From contig JBLIML010000002.1 in assembly GCA_047638675.1 (NCBI GenBank), positions 1-64,000 on the forward strand: DNA of 64,000 nt. Reading direction: 5' to 3'. The DNA is from WLWS01 sp047638675 (lineage in GTDB: Bacteria > Pseudomonadota > Gammaproteobacteria > Eutrophobiales > Eutrophobiaceae). Positions 45,952-53,375 of this stretch are shown here, piece by piece (the stretch's first letter is position 1; every line of letters begins with the position of its first letter). The notes beneath the pieces were generated by a model. It was not told the origin of the DNA and searched no databases. It worked only from the letters and a program-made list of their open reading frames with translations. Both the position numbers and the translations under genes were made by a program.

Positions 45952-47280
45952 ATGTCCCGTCGCCGTAAAAAACTGCCTGTCGAGCCGGTCGAAACTATTA
46001 TCGAATCCTTGTCGCATGAAGGTCGTGGTGTCAGTCATATTGATGGCAAAACAATCTTTGTTGATGGTGCGCTTGTTGGTGAGACCGTTACGTTTCGTTA
46101 TCGGCGGAGCCATTCCCGTTATGCAGAGGGCAGTCTTGAAGAATTAATTGCAAATACTTCAATTGATAGAGTCGAACCCAAATGCAAACACTTTTCAATT
46201 TGCGGTGGCTGTAGTTTGCAGCACATGGCCACCGTCAAACAGATTCAGCATAAGGAAAGTGTGTTGTTAGAACAATTAGAGCACATAGGTGGTGTGAAGC
46301 CAGCACAGATATTGCCTGCGTTGACTGGTCCCTTGTGGGGCTATCGTCACAAGGCACGCCTCGGCGTAAAACATGTTCTAAAAAAAGAAAAGGTATTGGT
46401 TGGATTTCGCGAAAAATACAGCTCTTATGTCGCAGATATTGATAGTTGTGAAGTATTGCATCCGGCGGTGGGACTGATATTGAATGAGCTTGCCACCTTG
46501 ATTGCCGATCTCACCGTACACAATAAGATTGCCCAAATTGAAGTTGCCGTCGCCGAGAATCGGACGGCATTAATATTTCGTAATCTGGCTGACTTAACTA
46601 GTGAGGACGTGATGAAACTCGATGCCTTTGCGAATGAACATCAGCTGGTCATCTACTTACAGCCGGGTGGGCCGACTACCGTGGTGCCTTTGTCTGGGGA
46701 AAGTGAGGAAGATTTGTCTTACCATCTGGATGAAGGTGATATCACTATTCACTTTGCACCTTCAGATTTTACCCAGGTTAATGTAGAAATTAATCAGCAA
46801 ATGGTAAAACAGGTGGTGACTTTACTGGACATTAAAGCTGAAGATAACATCCTCGATTTATTCTGCGGTCTTGGGAATTTTACCTTACCAATAGCCAGAC
46901 GTGCAGCTCACGTCATGGGTGTAGAAGGAGCACAAACCCTGGTAGAAAAAGCCAGGCTAAATGCCCGGCTGAATAATATTGTTAACGCAGAATTCCTGAC
47001 AGCTGACCTGTCGGAACCATTGACACAGCCGAATTTCAGTTTTGATAAATATAACAAGATATTACTGGATCCTCCCCGCAGTGGTGCGCAAGCAGTTATA
47101 GAACAGATGATGATGAAAAATGTAAGCAAGCTCGTGTACGTGTCCTGTAACCCTGCCACCCTGGCCCGGGACGCGGGCATTCTGGTTAATAAAAAGGGCT
47201 ATAAACTTGTCTGTGCGGGCATCATGGATATGTTTCCCCATACAACGCATGTGGAATCCATTGCAATGTTTGAACGCTAA
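45952..47280 (+). CDS. rlmD: 23S rRNA (uracil-1939-C5)-methyltransferase RlmD
   Basis: The 442-residue protein has an N-terminal TRAM domain, the [4Fe-4S] cysteines in CKHFSICGGCSLQHM, and a methyltransferase domain with ILDLFCGLGNFTLPIA (SAM loop), ILLDPPRSGA and VSCNPATLARDA (catalytic Cys). These are the hallmarks of RlmD (RumA). Its stop overlaps the start of the next gene by one base (47280). Confidence 0.95.
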   Translation: MSRRRKKLPVEPVETIIESLSHEGRGVSHIDGKTIFVDGALVGETVTFRYRRSHSRYAEGSLEELIANTSIDRVEPKCKHFSICGGCSLQHMATVKQIQHKESVLLEQLEHIGGVKPAQILPALTGPLWGYRHKARLGVKHVLKKEKVLVGFREKYSSYVADIDSCEVLHPAVGLILNELATLIADLTVHNKIAQIEVAVAENRTALIFRNLADLTSEDVMKLDAFANEHQLVIYLQPGGPTTVVPLSGESEEDLSYHLDEGDITIHFAPSDFTQVNVEINQQMVKQVVTLLDIKAEDNILDLFCGLGNFTLPIARRAAHVMGVEGAQTLVEKARLNARLNNIVNAEFLTADLSEPLTQPNFSFDKYNKILLDPPRSGAQAVIEQMMMKNVSKLVYVSCNPATLARDAGILVNKKGYKLVCAGIMDMFPHTTHVESIAMFER

Positions 47281-47771
47281 TGAATAACGACAAGTGGATA
47301 GAAATAAGCCTGTCGGCACAAACGCTCAGTTTGTTGTCAAAGAAAGGACAGATAAAACACTATCCTGTCTCCAGTGCCAAAAACGGTGCTGGCGAAATTA
47401 TGGACAGTGAATGCACACCTCGCGGTAAACATGTTATTGCCGAAAAGATAGGCGCCTCAAGTGAGGTCAACACTGTTTTTGTCGGCAGACAAGCGAGCGG
47501 TGAAATATATGAACCTTCCTTACGAAAGCGACATCCAGAGCGCGACTGGATATTGACCCGTATACTCTGGTTGCGCGGCACGGAACCCGGTCTCAACATG
47601 GGCGGCAAGGTCGATAGTTTCGATCGTTATATCTATATTCATGGCACGCCCGACGATGTAGACATGAATGTCTGTGGTTCTCGAGGCTGCATTCGATTAC
47701 GCAATCAGGACGTTATCGATTTATTCGAGCAGGTGGAAGAGGGGACATCGGTAATTATTACGGAGGACTAA
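47280..47771 (+). CDS. L,D-transpeptidase (YkuD) domain protein without signal peptide
   Basis: The 163-residue protein contains the YkuD active site: IYIHGTPDD followed by MNVCGSRGCIRLRNQDVIDLF, where SRGCIRL provides the catalytic Cys. It starts SLSAQTLSLL, as YkuD domains do. YkuD enzymes normally cross-link peptidoglycan in the periplasm, yet I see no signal peptide or membrane anchor, even in upstream frame since the ATG overlaps the rlmD stop by one base. It may act in the cytoplasm, be exported otherwise, or the start is misread. Last gene before the accessory island. Confidence 0.8.
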   Translation: MNNDKWIEISLSAQTLSLLSKKGQIKHYPVSSAKNGAGEIMDSECTPRGKHVIAEKIGASSEVNTVFVGRQASGEIYEPSLRKRHPERDWILTRILWLRGTEPGLNMGGKVDSFDRYIYIHGTPDDVDMNVCGSRGCIRLRNQDVIDLFEQVEEGTSVIITED

Positions 47772-47912
47772 TCTGTATTGGCGGCACTTCATCTCGTCTT
47801 AATGACTGCTACACCCCTGAAAGCAGACCCTCAGGCAATCCGGGCATATACTTCTGCAAATGACCCACTGCGGTCATTGAACATGCCTGAACAATTTGAA
47901 AGCGGACGTTTG

Positions 47913-47972
47913 AATTAACGTCCTGTGTAAGTTGCGTCGCTTTTTTGCGTCAACTTGACACATTTGTTAGCT
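47913..47972 (-). repeat. Integron attC-like recombination site after the toxin gene
   Basis: Read on the minus strand, the left arm TAACAAATGTGTCAAGTTG (47969 down to 47951) and right arm CAACTTACACAGGACGTTA (47934 down to 47916) are imperfect inverted repeats. TGTGT-C-AAGTTG pairs with CAACTTACACA leaving one extrahelical C, as in attC L boxes, and the outer TAAC/GTTA give the R boxes (GTTAATT). A short variable hairpin (ACGC/GCG) separates the arms. It overlaps the stop codon of the toxin gene, the usual place for an attC at the end of a cassette. No integrase gene is in the window. Confidence 0.8.
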
Positions 47973-48221
47973 GATAAGTCTGTCATAATCTGCATGACTT
48001 CCAATCCAGAACCAAACTATGTCAGAGTCTGTTTCAATACCTAATGCACGATAATGGATACCGACGCGAACCGATCTGTAATTCTTAACTTTTTTGAAAT
48101 GAAGGGAATGATGGGAGGGATCTTCACTGAGTAATTGATAATTCTTCCTTGCTAAGTTTTGAATTGATTCGGGCAATTTATCGAAACCAGCCCAAAAGTC
48201 CGGGGTCGTAAAATGTTTCAC
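47967..48221 (-). CDS. RelE/ParE-family toxin
   Basis: The 84-residue protein has the RelE/ParE fold pattern: MKHFTTPDFWAGFDKLPESIQNLARKNY, HFKKVKNYRSVRVGIHYRALG and IVWFWIGSHADYDRL. Family members cleave ribosome-bound mRNA or poison gyrase; the ending HADYDRL is typical of the RelE-like branch. Its start overlaps the antitoxin stop by 4 bases. An attC-like site begins at its stop codon, so the pair is probably an integron cassette. Confidence 0.87.
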   Translation of the reverse strand: MKHFTTPDFWAGFDKLPESIQNLARKNYQLLSEDPSHHSLHFKKVKNYRSVRVGIHYRALGIETDSDIVWFWIGSHADYDRLIS

Positions 48222-48418
48222 ATTTCTTTAGTTTCTCCGGACTTGTGATATTTCAATGCTGTTGTGCCGAGTTCATTTAGTTTTCCTGAATCAATATCCT
48301 GCTGTATTTGTGAATCCCAATTCTTAGCATCAAATTCAGAAAACCATGAGCGAAATTCCTTCAGCTCAGAGTTTGGAAGGCTGGCAATGGCCTTTTCGAT
48401 CTCTTTTGCAGTATTCAT
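48218..48418 (-). CDS. Antitoxin partner of the RelE/ParE toxin
   Basis: The 66-residue protein reads MNTAKEIEKAIASLPNSELKE then FRSWFSEFDAKNWD and a LNELGTTALKYHKSG tail, the form of small antitoxins that pair with RelE-like toxins in integron arrays and elsewhere. AGGAG (48431 to 48427) favours the second ATG at 48418 (8-base spacing) over 48421. The tail probably wraps the toxin. Antitoxin precedes toxin with a 4-base overlap, the usual order. Confidence 0.82.
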   Translation of the reverse strand: MNTAKEIEKAIASLPNSELKEFRSWFSEFDAKNWDSQIQQDIDSGKLNELGTTALKYHKSGETKEM

Positions 48419-48421
48419 CAT

Positions 48422-48849
48422 AATTTCTCCTAATTATCGCGATTTTACTCCTTTTCTCTAGATTGTCATTATTCCGTATTCAGCTAACAGGTATTAGATG
48501 GAACCTTTCGTCCGTATAGTTCGGAAGGAGAAATAAAGTATGTCATCGAAAGTACATTTTATTCAAAGCGTTATTGTACATCCTGTGTGATCCTCAAAAT
48601 TACTATCGAGACCCGGATAATTATGCGCTGATTATCATCCATATCAATATGTGAATGTTGGTTTTTGGCACACAAGAGCCATTTGCCGAGGAATAAACTG
48701 TATACCCTGACGGCTGCTTTACTCCCAGGAGCAGACCCCTAAAAAAATCACGAGTGTACTTCAGCATCCGACCCTAAGCGGACATTTGCTGAGAACTTTA
48801 TAATCGAATTAATTAACTTTCCTCTCCTCGTATTTGAATGGAATAGAGG
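48422..48849. other. 428-base gap, cassette boundary and decayed repeat sequence
   Basis: A GTTAGCT on the minus strand (48488 to 48482) fits the expected left boundary of the toxin-antitoxin cassette. A well-placed AAGGAG precedes a 16-codon frame (48540-48590), which looks like a truncated gene start. Around 48706-48792 the text resembles 47805-47911 (shared GAGCAGACCC-like and AGCGGAC-TTT pieces), so decayed copies of a dispersed repeat flank the cassette. No intact gene seen. Confidence 0.45.
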
Positions 48850-49731
48850 TTAGAAATATTTCGAAGCTAATCCTTCAATTAAATTTCTTTGCTGTTCAAT
48901 AATATCGATTAAAAACTCTCTGCATACCCGTACTCTCGCCGTGGATCTCAGGTCCGCATGACTCAATACCCAAACCCCCCATGTCGAAGGTGTTAATGAC
49001 ACATCGATACGACGTAAACTAAGTTCTGCGTCTGCGACGTAACAAGGCATTCTGGCCAGACCCATATGATTTCTAACTGCCTCCATCATGGTCATTATCT
49101 CGCTGACTCTGGCAACAACCCGCCCACCCTGGTAATGATCATTGACCCATTCAGGCGTGTCGCGTTCATGTTCCCAGAGTATTAGTTTTTCACTTTCGCG
49201 TTTCTTTTTCAGGTAGGAGGTGCTGCCATAGACACCGTGACCCAATGGCAAAATCTTTCGGCCAATTAAATAGTCGGGTGGTTTAGATGATAATCGTAAG
49301 GCAATATCCGCCTGACGGCTGGCGAGGTCGACCAGACTGGTGGATGAAAGCAGTTCAATCTCTATACCGGGGTATTGCTCGGTAAATTGATGCAGGCGAG
49401 GTGTTATTAGCCGCGTAAAAATATCATAAGAAGCGGCAAGCCTTAATGCACCTTCTAATTGCGCATCCATTCCGAACACTTCCCGATCAACTGCCTGCGC
49501 CACTTCTTCCATTGCTAGCGCGTGTTGATAGAGGTTTTCAGCCACCTGGGTCATGGCATAGCCACTGGGCAAACGATCAAATAAACGACTACGCAACTTT
49601 TCTTCCAGCGCACTGATGCGTCGGGCAACAGTGGTGTGCTTTACTTCCAACACCCTACCAGCACCACTGACAGTTCCTTCTCTGGCCAGAGCCAAAAAGA
49701 AACGCAGGTCATCCCAATTCAATGTGGACAT
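48850..49731 (-). CDS. LysR-family transcriptional regulator
   Basis: From ATG 49731 the 293-residue protein begins MSTLNWDDLRFFLALAREGTVSGAGRVL with the LysR winged HTH (KHTTVARRISALEEKLRSRLFDRLPSGY), followed by a substrate-binding domain with ELLSSTSLVDLASRQADIALRL. An upstream GTG (49758) overlaps the palindromic operator and is less likely. It is divergent from a tautomerase and hydrolase pair, the common LysR arrangement, and probably controls them in response to a small aromatic or carbonyl compound (inferred). Confidence 0.9.
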   Translation of the reverse strand: MSTLNWDDLRFFLALAREGTVSGAGRVLEVKHTTVARRISALEEKLRSRLFDRLPSGYAMTQVAENLYQHALAMEEVAQAVDREVFGMDAQLEGALRLAASYDIFTRLITPRLHQFTEQYPGIEIELLSSTSLVDLASRQADIALRLSSKPPDYLIGRKILPLGHGVYGSTSYLKKKRESEKLILWEHERDTPEWVNDHYQGGRVVARVSEIMTMMEAVRNHMGLARMPCYVADAELSLRRIDVSLTPSTWGVWVLSHADLRSTARVRVCREFLIDIIEQQRNLIEGLASKYF

Positions 49732-49753
49732 CTCGGTTCCCGTTAATAATGAC

Positions 49754-49791
49754 TGCACATATTATGTGCATAAATGCACATAATATGTGCA
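49754..49791. promoter_or_regulatory. Large inverted repeat in the LysR/tautomerase intergenic region
   Basis: Two 17-bp arms, TGCACATATTATGTGCA (49754-49770) and TGCACATAATATGTGCA (49775-49791), are exact reverse complements separated by TAAA; each arm is itself nearly palindromic. The site fits two adjacent LysR half-site pairs (T-N11-A boxes) and lies 23 bases upstream of the regulator ATG, so autoregulation and divergent activation are likely. Outer ATTATT/AATAAT runs extend it. Confidence 0.7.
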
Positions 49792-49921
49792 TTATTAATT
49801 ATATACAATCCCTAAAGCACAGACAAGTATATCAAACACACTCCACGTAAATAGAAGAACAATGGCGTGGAAATAAATTGAAATTCGACAACTTAAATTA
49901 ACGATTAACAGGAGAAATATC

Positions 49922-50332
49922 ATGCCACTTACATTAACGACAACTGAAGACGTACTACCCACAGGCTCCAAAAAACAGGCTGTTAAGGAACTTACAGACG
50001 CCATGCTGAAATGGCACGGTCTGACAGGTAACAAGGTGATGACACCAAACATAACCGCTACGGTTCATGTCTTGCCCAAAGGCGCCACCTTCTCAGGCGG
50101 CGAGGAATTTTCCGGTGTCTGGGCTGAATGGAAGGTGCCCTCATTTGCCTTTAGTACTAGAGAAATTCAACAGGGCTATTTTGAGGATGTGACGAACATC
50201 ATCCATGAGCTCTCGGGGAGGAAACAACCCAAAGAAAACATTTATGTCAATGTCATTCATACGGTTGATGGTGCCTGGAATTTTGATGGCCGGGCGATGA
50301 CGAATGAAGAAATAGTCGCAGCTATTAGCTAG
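49922..50332 (+). CDS. Tautomerase-superfamily protein
   Basis: The 136-residue protein starts Met-Pro (MPLTLTTTEDVLP); after Met removal Pro1 would be the catalytic base that defines the tautomerase (4-oxalocrotonate tautomerase/MIF) superfamily. The N-terminal strand-turn-helix (SKKQAVKELTDAMLKWHGL) and later VTNIIHELSGRKQPKENIYVNVI repeat the beta-alpha-beta unit, so the protein is a fused two-unit form. AGGAG precedes the ATG. The role is probably keto-enol isomerisation or dehalogenation of a small acid; substrate unknown. Confidence 0.75.
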   Translation: MPLTLTTTEDVLPTGSKKQAVKELTDAMLKWHGLTGNKVMTPNITATVHVLPKGATFSGGEEFSGVWAEWKVPSFAFSTREIQQGYFEDVTNIIHELSGRKQPKENIYVNVIHTVDGAWNFDGRAMTNEEIVAAIS

Positions 50333-50401
50333 CGCTTACATGAACAGCGTGTTTGTTGTTCCAATATTTAAATTTAATCTACATCATACGAGGACTTTAC
50401 A

Positions 50402-51154
50402 ATGAAAAATTACTTACTGGTACACGGCGCATGGGGCGCTGCAGCAGAATTCGACGAAGTTGTTAAACTTTTATCCGATGACGGTAGTCGCATCACGTCC
50501 ATTGATTTGCCTGGTCACGGTGAGAACAAGGCGGCTATTGACAAAATCACCATGGATGCCTACGTGCAAACAGTGGTTGATACCATCAATACAATTAATG
50601 AAAAGGTTATTCTTGTTGGTCACTCTTTGGCCGGCGCAATAATATCCCAGGTAGCTGAAGTTATTCCTGATAGCATTGACCGACTAATTTATGTGGCTGC
50701 TATGCTGCCAAAGACCGGAGACACCCCGCTTGGCTTGATGGAAAGTGATGAAAAGGGCGAATTGCTGTCGAGAGTGACCTTTTCTGATGATCAAAGCTTC
50801 GGCACGATAAATGAGTCTGACGTTCGTGAAGTATTACTCCATGACGTAGATGATGAGGCCCTGATTACCAAATCGATGCCAATCTTTTTGATAAAACAGG
50901 CAGTCCAACCCTTTACAGCGTCTGCCCAACTGAGCGATGAGAATTTTGGATCAGTCCCCAAATATTATATTCGGGCGACTCAGGACAAAGTGCTCTCGCC
51001 AAAGTTACAAGATGAAATGCTTACCAACTGGAAAGTGGAACAGGTATTTACTTTGAAGTCAGGGCATTTCCCATTAACCTCAATGCCAGAACACCTTGTT
51101 GATACTATCAGGATGTCTAGCGCTGTAAATGAAACAAAGCAGAAGGTAGCTTAA
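50402..51154 (+). CDS. Alpha/beta hydrolase
   Basis: The 250-residue protein has VHGAWG at the oxyanion strand, the nucleophile elbow LVGHSLAG (Ser about 78), a late acid in RATQDKV and the catalytic His in SGHFPLTSMPEHL. It resembles the plant-esterase/hydroxynitrile lyase-like (MenH-like) branch. It follows the tautomerase by 69 bases with AGGA ahead of the ATG and likely shares its LysR control. Substrate not known. Confidence 0.87.
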   Translation: MKNYLLVHGAWGAAAEFDEVVKLLSDDGSRITSIDLPGHGENKAAIDKITMDAYVQTVVDTINTINEKVILVGHSLAGAIISQVAEVIPDSIDRLIYVAAMLPKTGDTPLGLMESDEKGELLSRVTFSDDQSFGTINESDVREVLLHDVDDEALITKSMPIFLIKQAVQPFTASAQLSDENFGSVPKYYIRATQDKVLSPKLQDEMLTNWKVEQVFTLKSGHFPLTSMPEHLVDTIRMSSAVNETKQKVA

Positions 51155-51162
51155 ACAGCAGG

Positions 51163-51200
51163 CGGGGTTTGTTCGTAATTCAGTAATTGAACAAACCTCG
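51163..51200 (+). terminator. Hairpin after the alpha/beta hydrolase gene
   Basis: CGGGGTTTGTTC (51163-51174) pairs with GAACAAACCTCG (51189-51200) with one G-U pair, a 12-bp stem with a 14-base loop, 9 bases after the stop codon. There is no T run after it, so it may act as an mRNA end-protecting stem or a weak terminator. Confidence 0.5.
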
Positions 51201-51350
51201 CTAGCGTCGAAGGTTCCGAGTGTCTGCTCCTGGCACTTAGCAGACGGTCAGATCGCCGATAAGCGAGAATTACGTTCTCGTTATATAAAAAAATTAAGCG
51301 GAATTAGTGTGCCGCTTACCCACTAGTTAAAAATCAGGAGCACGTAAAGT

Positions 51351-51758
51351 ATGAGTAAGAAACTAATAGGCGAATGCCTATGTGGCAACATAAAGTTCTC
51401 CGTGACAGATAGTTTCAAGGCTTTTTATCAATGCCATTGCAAGCAGTGCCAACAATTAACTGGCTCCGCATTTGCATCTAATATTTTCACCGACCCAGGC
51501 AACATTGAGTGGATTAGTGGCCAAACCAAAATTACGAACTATGAGCACCCTTCAAGAGGGTTCTCTAAGTCGTTTTGTAAAACATGTGGCTCAGCTGCAC
51601 CATTCATAAACAAAGCTAAAACGTCACTAATTGTGCCTGCAGGTTCGCTAAATGAGCTTCCCGATATACAGCCGCAAGCCAATATATTCACCAACGAAGA
51701 AGCCTGTTGGCTAAAGCCAGGTTTGCAAGCTGAGAATTTCAGTGGTTTCCCAAAGTAG
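51351..51758 (+). CDS. GFA-family (CENP-V/DUF636) zinc protein, probable integron cassette gene
   Basis: The 135-residue protein has three zinc-binding groups: GECLCGNIKF, CHCKQCQQLTG and KSFCKTCGSAAP, the pattern of the GFA family named after glutathione-dependent formaldehyde-activating enzyme. Most members have no proven reaction. AGGAGCAC lies 12 bases before the ATG. An attC-like site begins 4 bases after the stop codon, and GFA genes are frequent in integron arrays, so this is probably a cassette. The left boundary may be GTTAAAA at 51326-51332. Confidence 0.88.
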   Translation: MSKKLIGECLCGNIKFSVTDSFKAFYQCHCKQCQQLTGSAFASNIFTDPGNIEWISGQTKITNYEHPSRGFSKSFCKTCGSAAPFINKAKTSLIVPAGSLNELPDIQPQANIFTNEEACWLKPGLQAENFSGFPK

Positions 51759-51761
51759 AGT

Positions 51762-51838
51762 TTTTAACAAGGCCAGCCAGAGGAACCAAAAAACCGCCGC
51801 TTCGCTTTGGTTTTCGACCCCTGCTGGAGGCGTTAAGG
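51762..51838 (+). repeat. Integron attC-like recombination site after the GFA gene
   Basis: TTTTAAC (51762-51768) and GTTAAGG (51832-51838) serve as R boxes. Between them CCAGC-C-AGAGG (51773-51783) pairs with CCCCTGCTGG (51819-51828), leaving one extrahelical C and one mismatch, and AACCAAA (51784-51790) pairs with TTTGGTT (51806-51812) around a GCCGCTTCGC tip. GGCGTTA at the right end is the classic attC right border. Position just behind a stop codon supports a cassette end. No integrase or second plus-strand attC is nearby. Confidence 0.8.
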
Positions 51839-51976
51839 TCCGCTTCTGGCACATAGCCGCCATTCCCACAGGGTGATTTTGCTTGTTTTTAAGGTCTGCT
51901 GTACCCCCGTAAGCGGCCATTATAACTAGAACATGTCTGACACTGCCTGTAAGACTGAATACTGACACCGATACAT

Positions 51977-52615
51977 CTAAGCCTTACGTCTTTGTGCGGC
52001 TTTTGGAAGGTCGTCAATTGCACGTAGCTCTGGATCATCGAAGAGGCCTGGGTTTTTTTGATAGTCCAGATACATGTCGGTTGCATCAAAACCCCAGAAC
52101 AAATGTCCGTCAGCCAGTATCGTGGGCACACCAAAAATGCCAGCGTCAATCGCCTCTTCTGTATTATTGCGGAGTGTCTGTTTCACGTCCGGCTGGTTTA
52201 TTAACTCCTCTGGTTTATCGACGCCTAAACCGCGAGTGAATTGAATCCATGATGAATCATCGTCAAGGGACAGGCCGTCCTGCCATATATAATTGAATAT
52301 TTTATTAATCACCTGTAAATCATTATCCAAGGCGATGGCCAGGCGAAGGGCTTTTAGCGGTACAAATGGATGAGCCGGTGGCATTCGTAATGGGATACCG
52401 TGTTTTTTACCCAACCAGACAGCGTGTTGGTAAGTGAAAATACGCTTTGCTGCTATTTCAGCCGGTCCTTTGTTTTCCCAATGATTGAGTAGCCCGGCAA
52501 ATAGAACGGGCCGGGCGTCAATTTCAATATCAGCTGGAAACGCTGGAAAACGTGACTGCTGCAGATAAGCAAAAGGTGAGATGAAGTCAAAATACCAGCT
52601 TATTGTCCTGGACAT
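51977..52615 (-). CDS. 2-hydroxychromene-2-carboxylate isomerase family (kappa-GST/DsbA-like)
   Basis: From ATG 52615 the 212-residue protein reads MSRTISWYFDFISPFAYLQQ, the HCCA isomerase start where Ser replaces the DsbA Cys, then RMPPAHPFVPLKALRLAIAL and GIFGVPTILADGHLFWGFD (cis-Pro loop). The longer frame from 52699 lacks family similarity at its N-terminus. The enzyme uses glutathione to isomerise aromatic degradation products; here the substrate is unknown. It faces the GFA cassette and is the last gene of the accessory stretch. Confidence 0.87.
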   Translation of the reverse strand: MSRTISWYFDFISPFAYLQQSRFPAFPADIEIDARPVLFAGLLNHWENKGPAEIAAKRIFTYQHAVWLGKKHGIPLRMPPAHPFVPLKALRLAIALDNDLQVINKIFNYIWQDGLSLDDDSSWIQFTRGLGVDKPEELINQPDVKQTLRNNTEEAIDAGIFGVPTILADGHLFWGFDATDMYLDYQKNPGLFDDPELRAIDDLPKAAQRRKA

Positions 52616-52814
52616 ATGTGTTCTTAGCCGTTCAAATTCATCCTTAAGTTTACCCAGATTCGTTGAACTATCCAGCGGATAAAAAATATAAATAGTCATA
52701 TAAAATAATGGCTTAGCTATTAAGAGTCTTTTATTTTCTCGCTATCGTCAACCAGCTCCCGCAGACAGCGTTATTAGTACTCGTAAACCGAATAAATTAA
52801 ACGTGGAGACTGTG

Positions 52815-53282
52815 ATGAGAAAACTAATCGTACTAACGAGCTGTATTCTGGCAAGTTCACTGGTAGCGTCCGTGGTGTTTGCGGACGAACCTGATCGGGG
52901 TGATCGCATGGATCATCGTCTGGACCTTAAGGGCGACCGGATTGACGAAGGTCTCGATCGCAAAGGTGACAAGATAGATGATCGCCTGGATGCAAAGGGT
53001 GATCGCATTGAAGATCGTTTCGACAATCGAGCTGAGCGTGCACGTGAGGCAGGCAAAGATGCACTGGCCGATAAACTGGAAAGAAAAGGTGACCGTGCTG
53101 ATAAACGCCTGGATAGAAAGGGTGATCGGGCTGGTAGGCAGCTCGATCGCAAAGGTGACAGAGTCGACCGTCGCCTCGACAGGAAAGGTGACCGTCTCGA
53201 GCAAAAGTTTGACCGTCGTTCAAATAATGACAATGGAAGGCCTCAGCGTCCCCAGGGTCCATCACCGCGTCGCGGTGGGTAA
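52815..53282 (+). CDS. Exported charged protein built from 11-residue repeats
   Basis: The 155-residue protein starts with a signal peptide (LTSCILASSLVASVVFA, then DEPD) and then is almost entirely repeats of the form RLDRKGDRxD (period 11), about seven units, interrupted by an RAERAREAGKDALADKLE stretch, ending in a Pro/Gly/Arg tail. An 11-residue period suggests a long helix or right-handed coiled coil with alternating Asp and Arg/Lys. GGAG at 52805-52808 favours ATG 52815 over GTG 52803. It lies 94 bases ahead of the sigma-factor operon on the same strand. Function unknown; envelope location is inferred. Confidence 0.78.
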   Translation: MRKLIVLTSCILASSLVASVVFADEPDRGDRMDHRLDLKGDRIDEGLDRKGDKIDDRLDAKGDRIEDRFDNRAERAREAGKDALADKLERKGDRADKRLDRKGDRAGRQLDRKGDRVDRRLDRKGDRLEQKFDRRSNNDNGRPQRPQGPSPRRGG

Positions 53283-53375
53283 GATTGAAAGTGAGCTGAC
53301 CAGGGGCTAGCCTCCAGTCAGCATCTTGGTGATAATGAACGCTCGGCAATCAAACTTAGCCAAAGGGGAGTTACG

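Noticed and set aside
51252..51322. Two small hairpins (around CGAGAA/TTCTCG and TAAGCGG/CCGCTTA) before the GFA gene
   Set aside because: Too short for an attC and without R-box ends; could be remnants but not supportable as a defined element.
52857..53310. Several long open frames on both strands over the repeat protein
   Set aside because: Repeated codons keep all frames open; only the frame with signal peptide and ribosome site is convincing.
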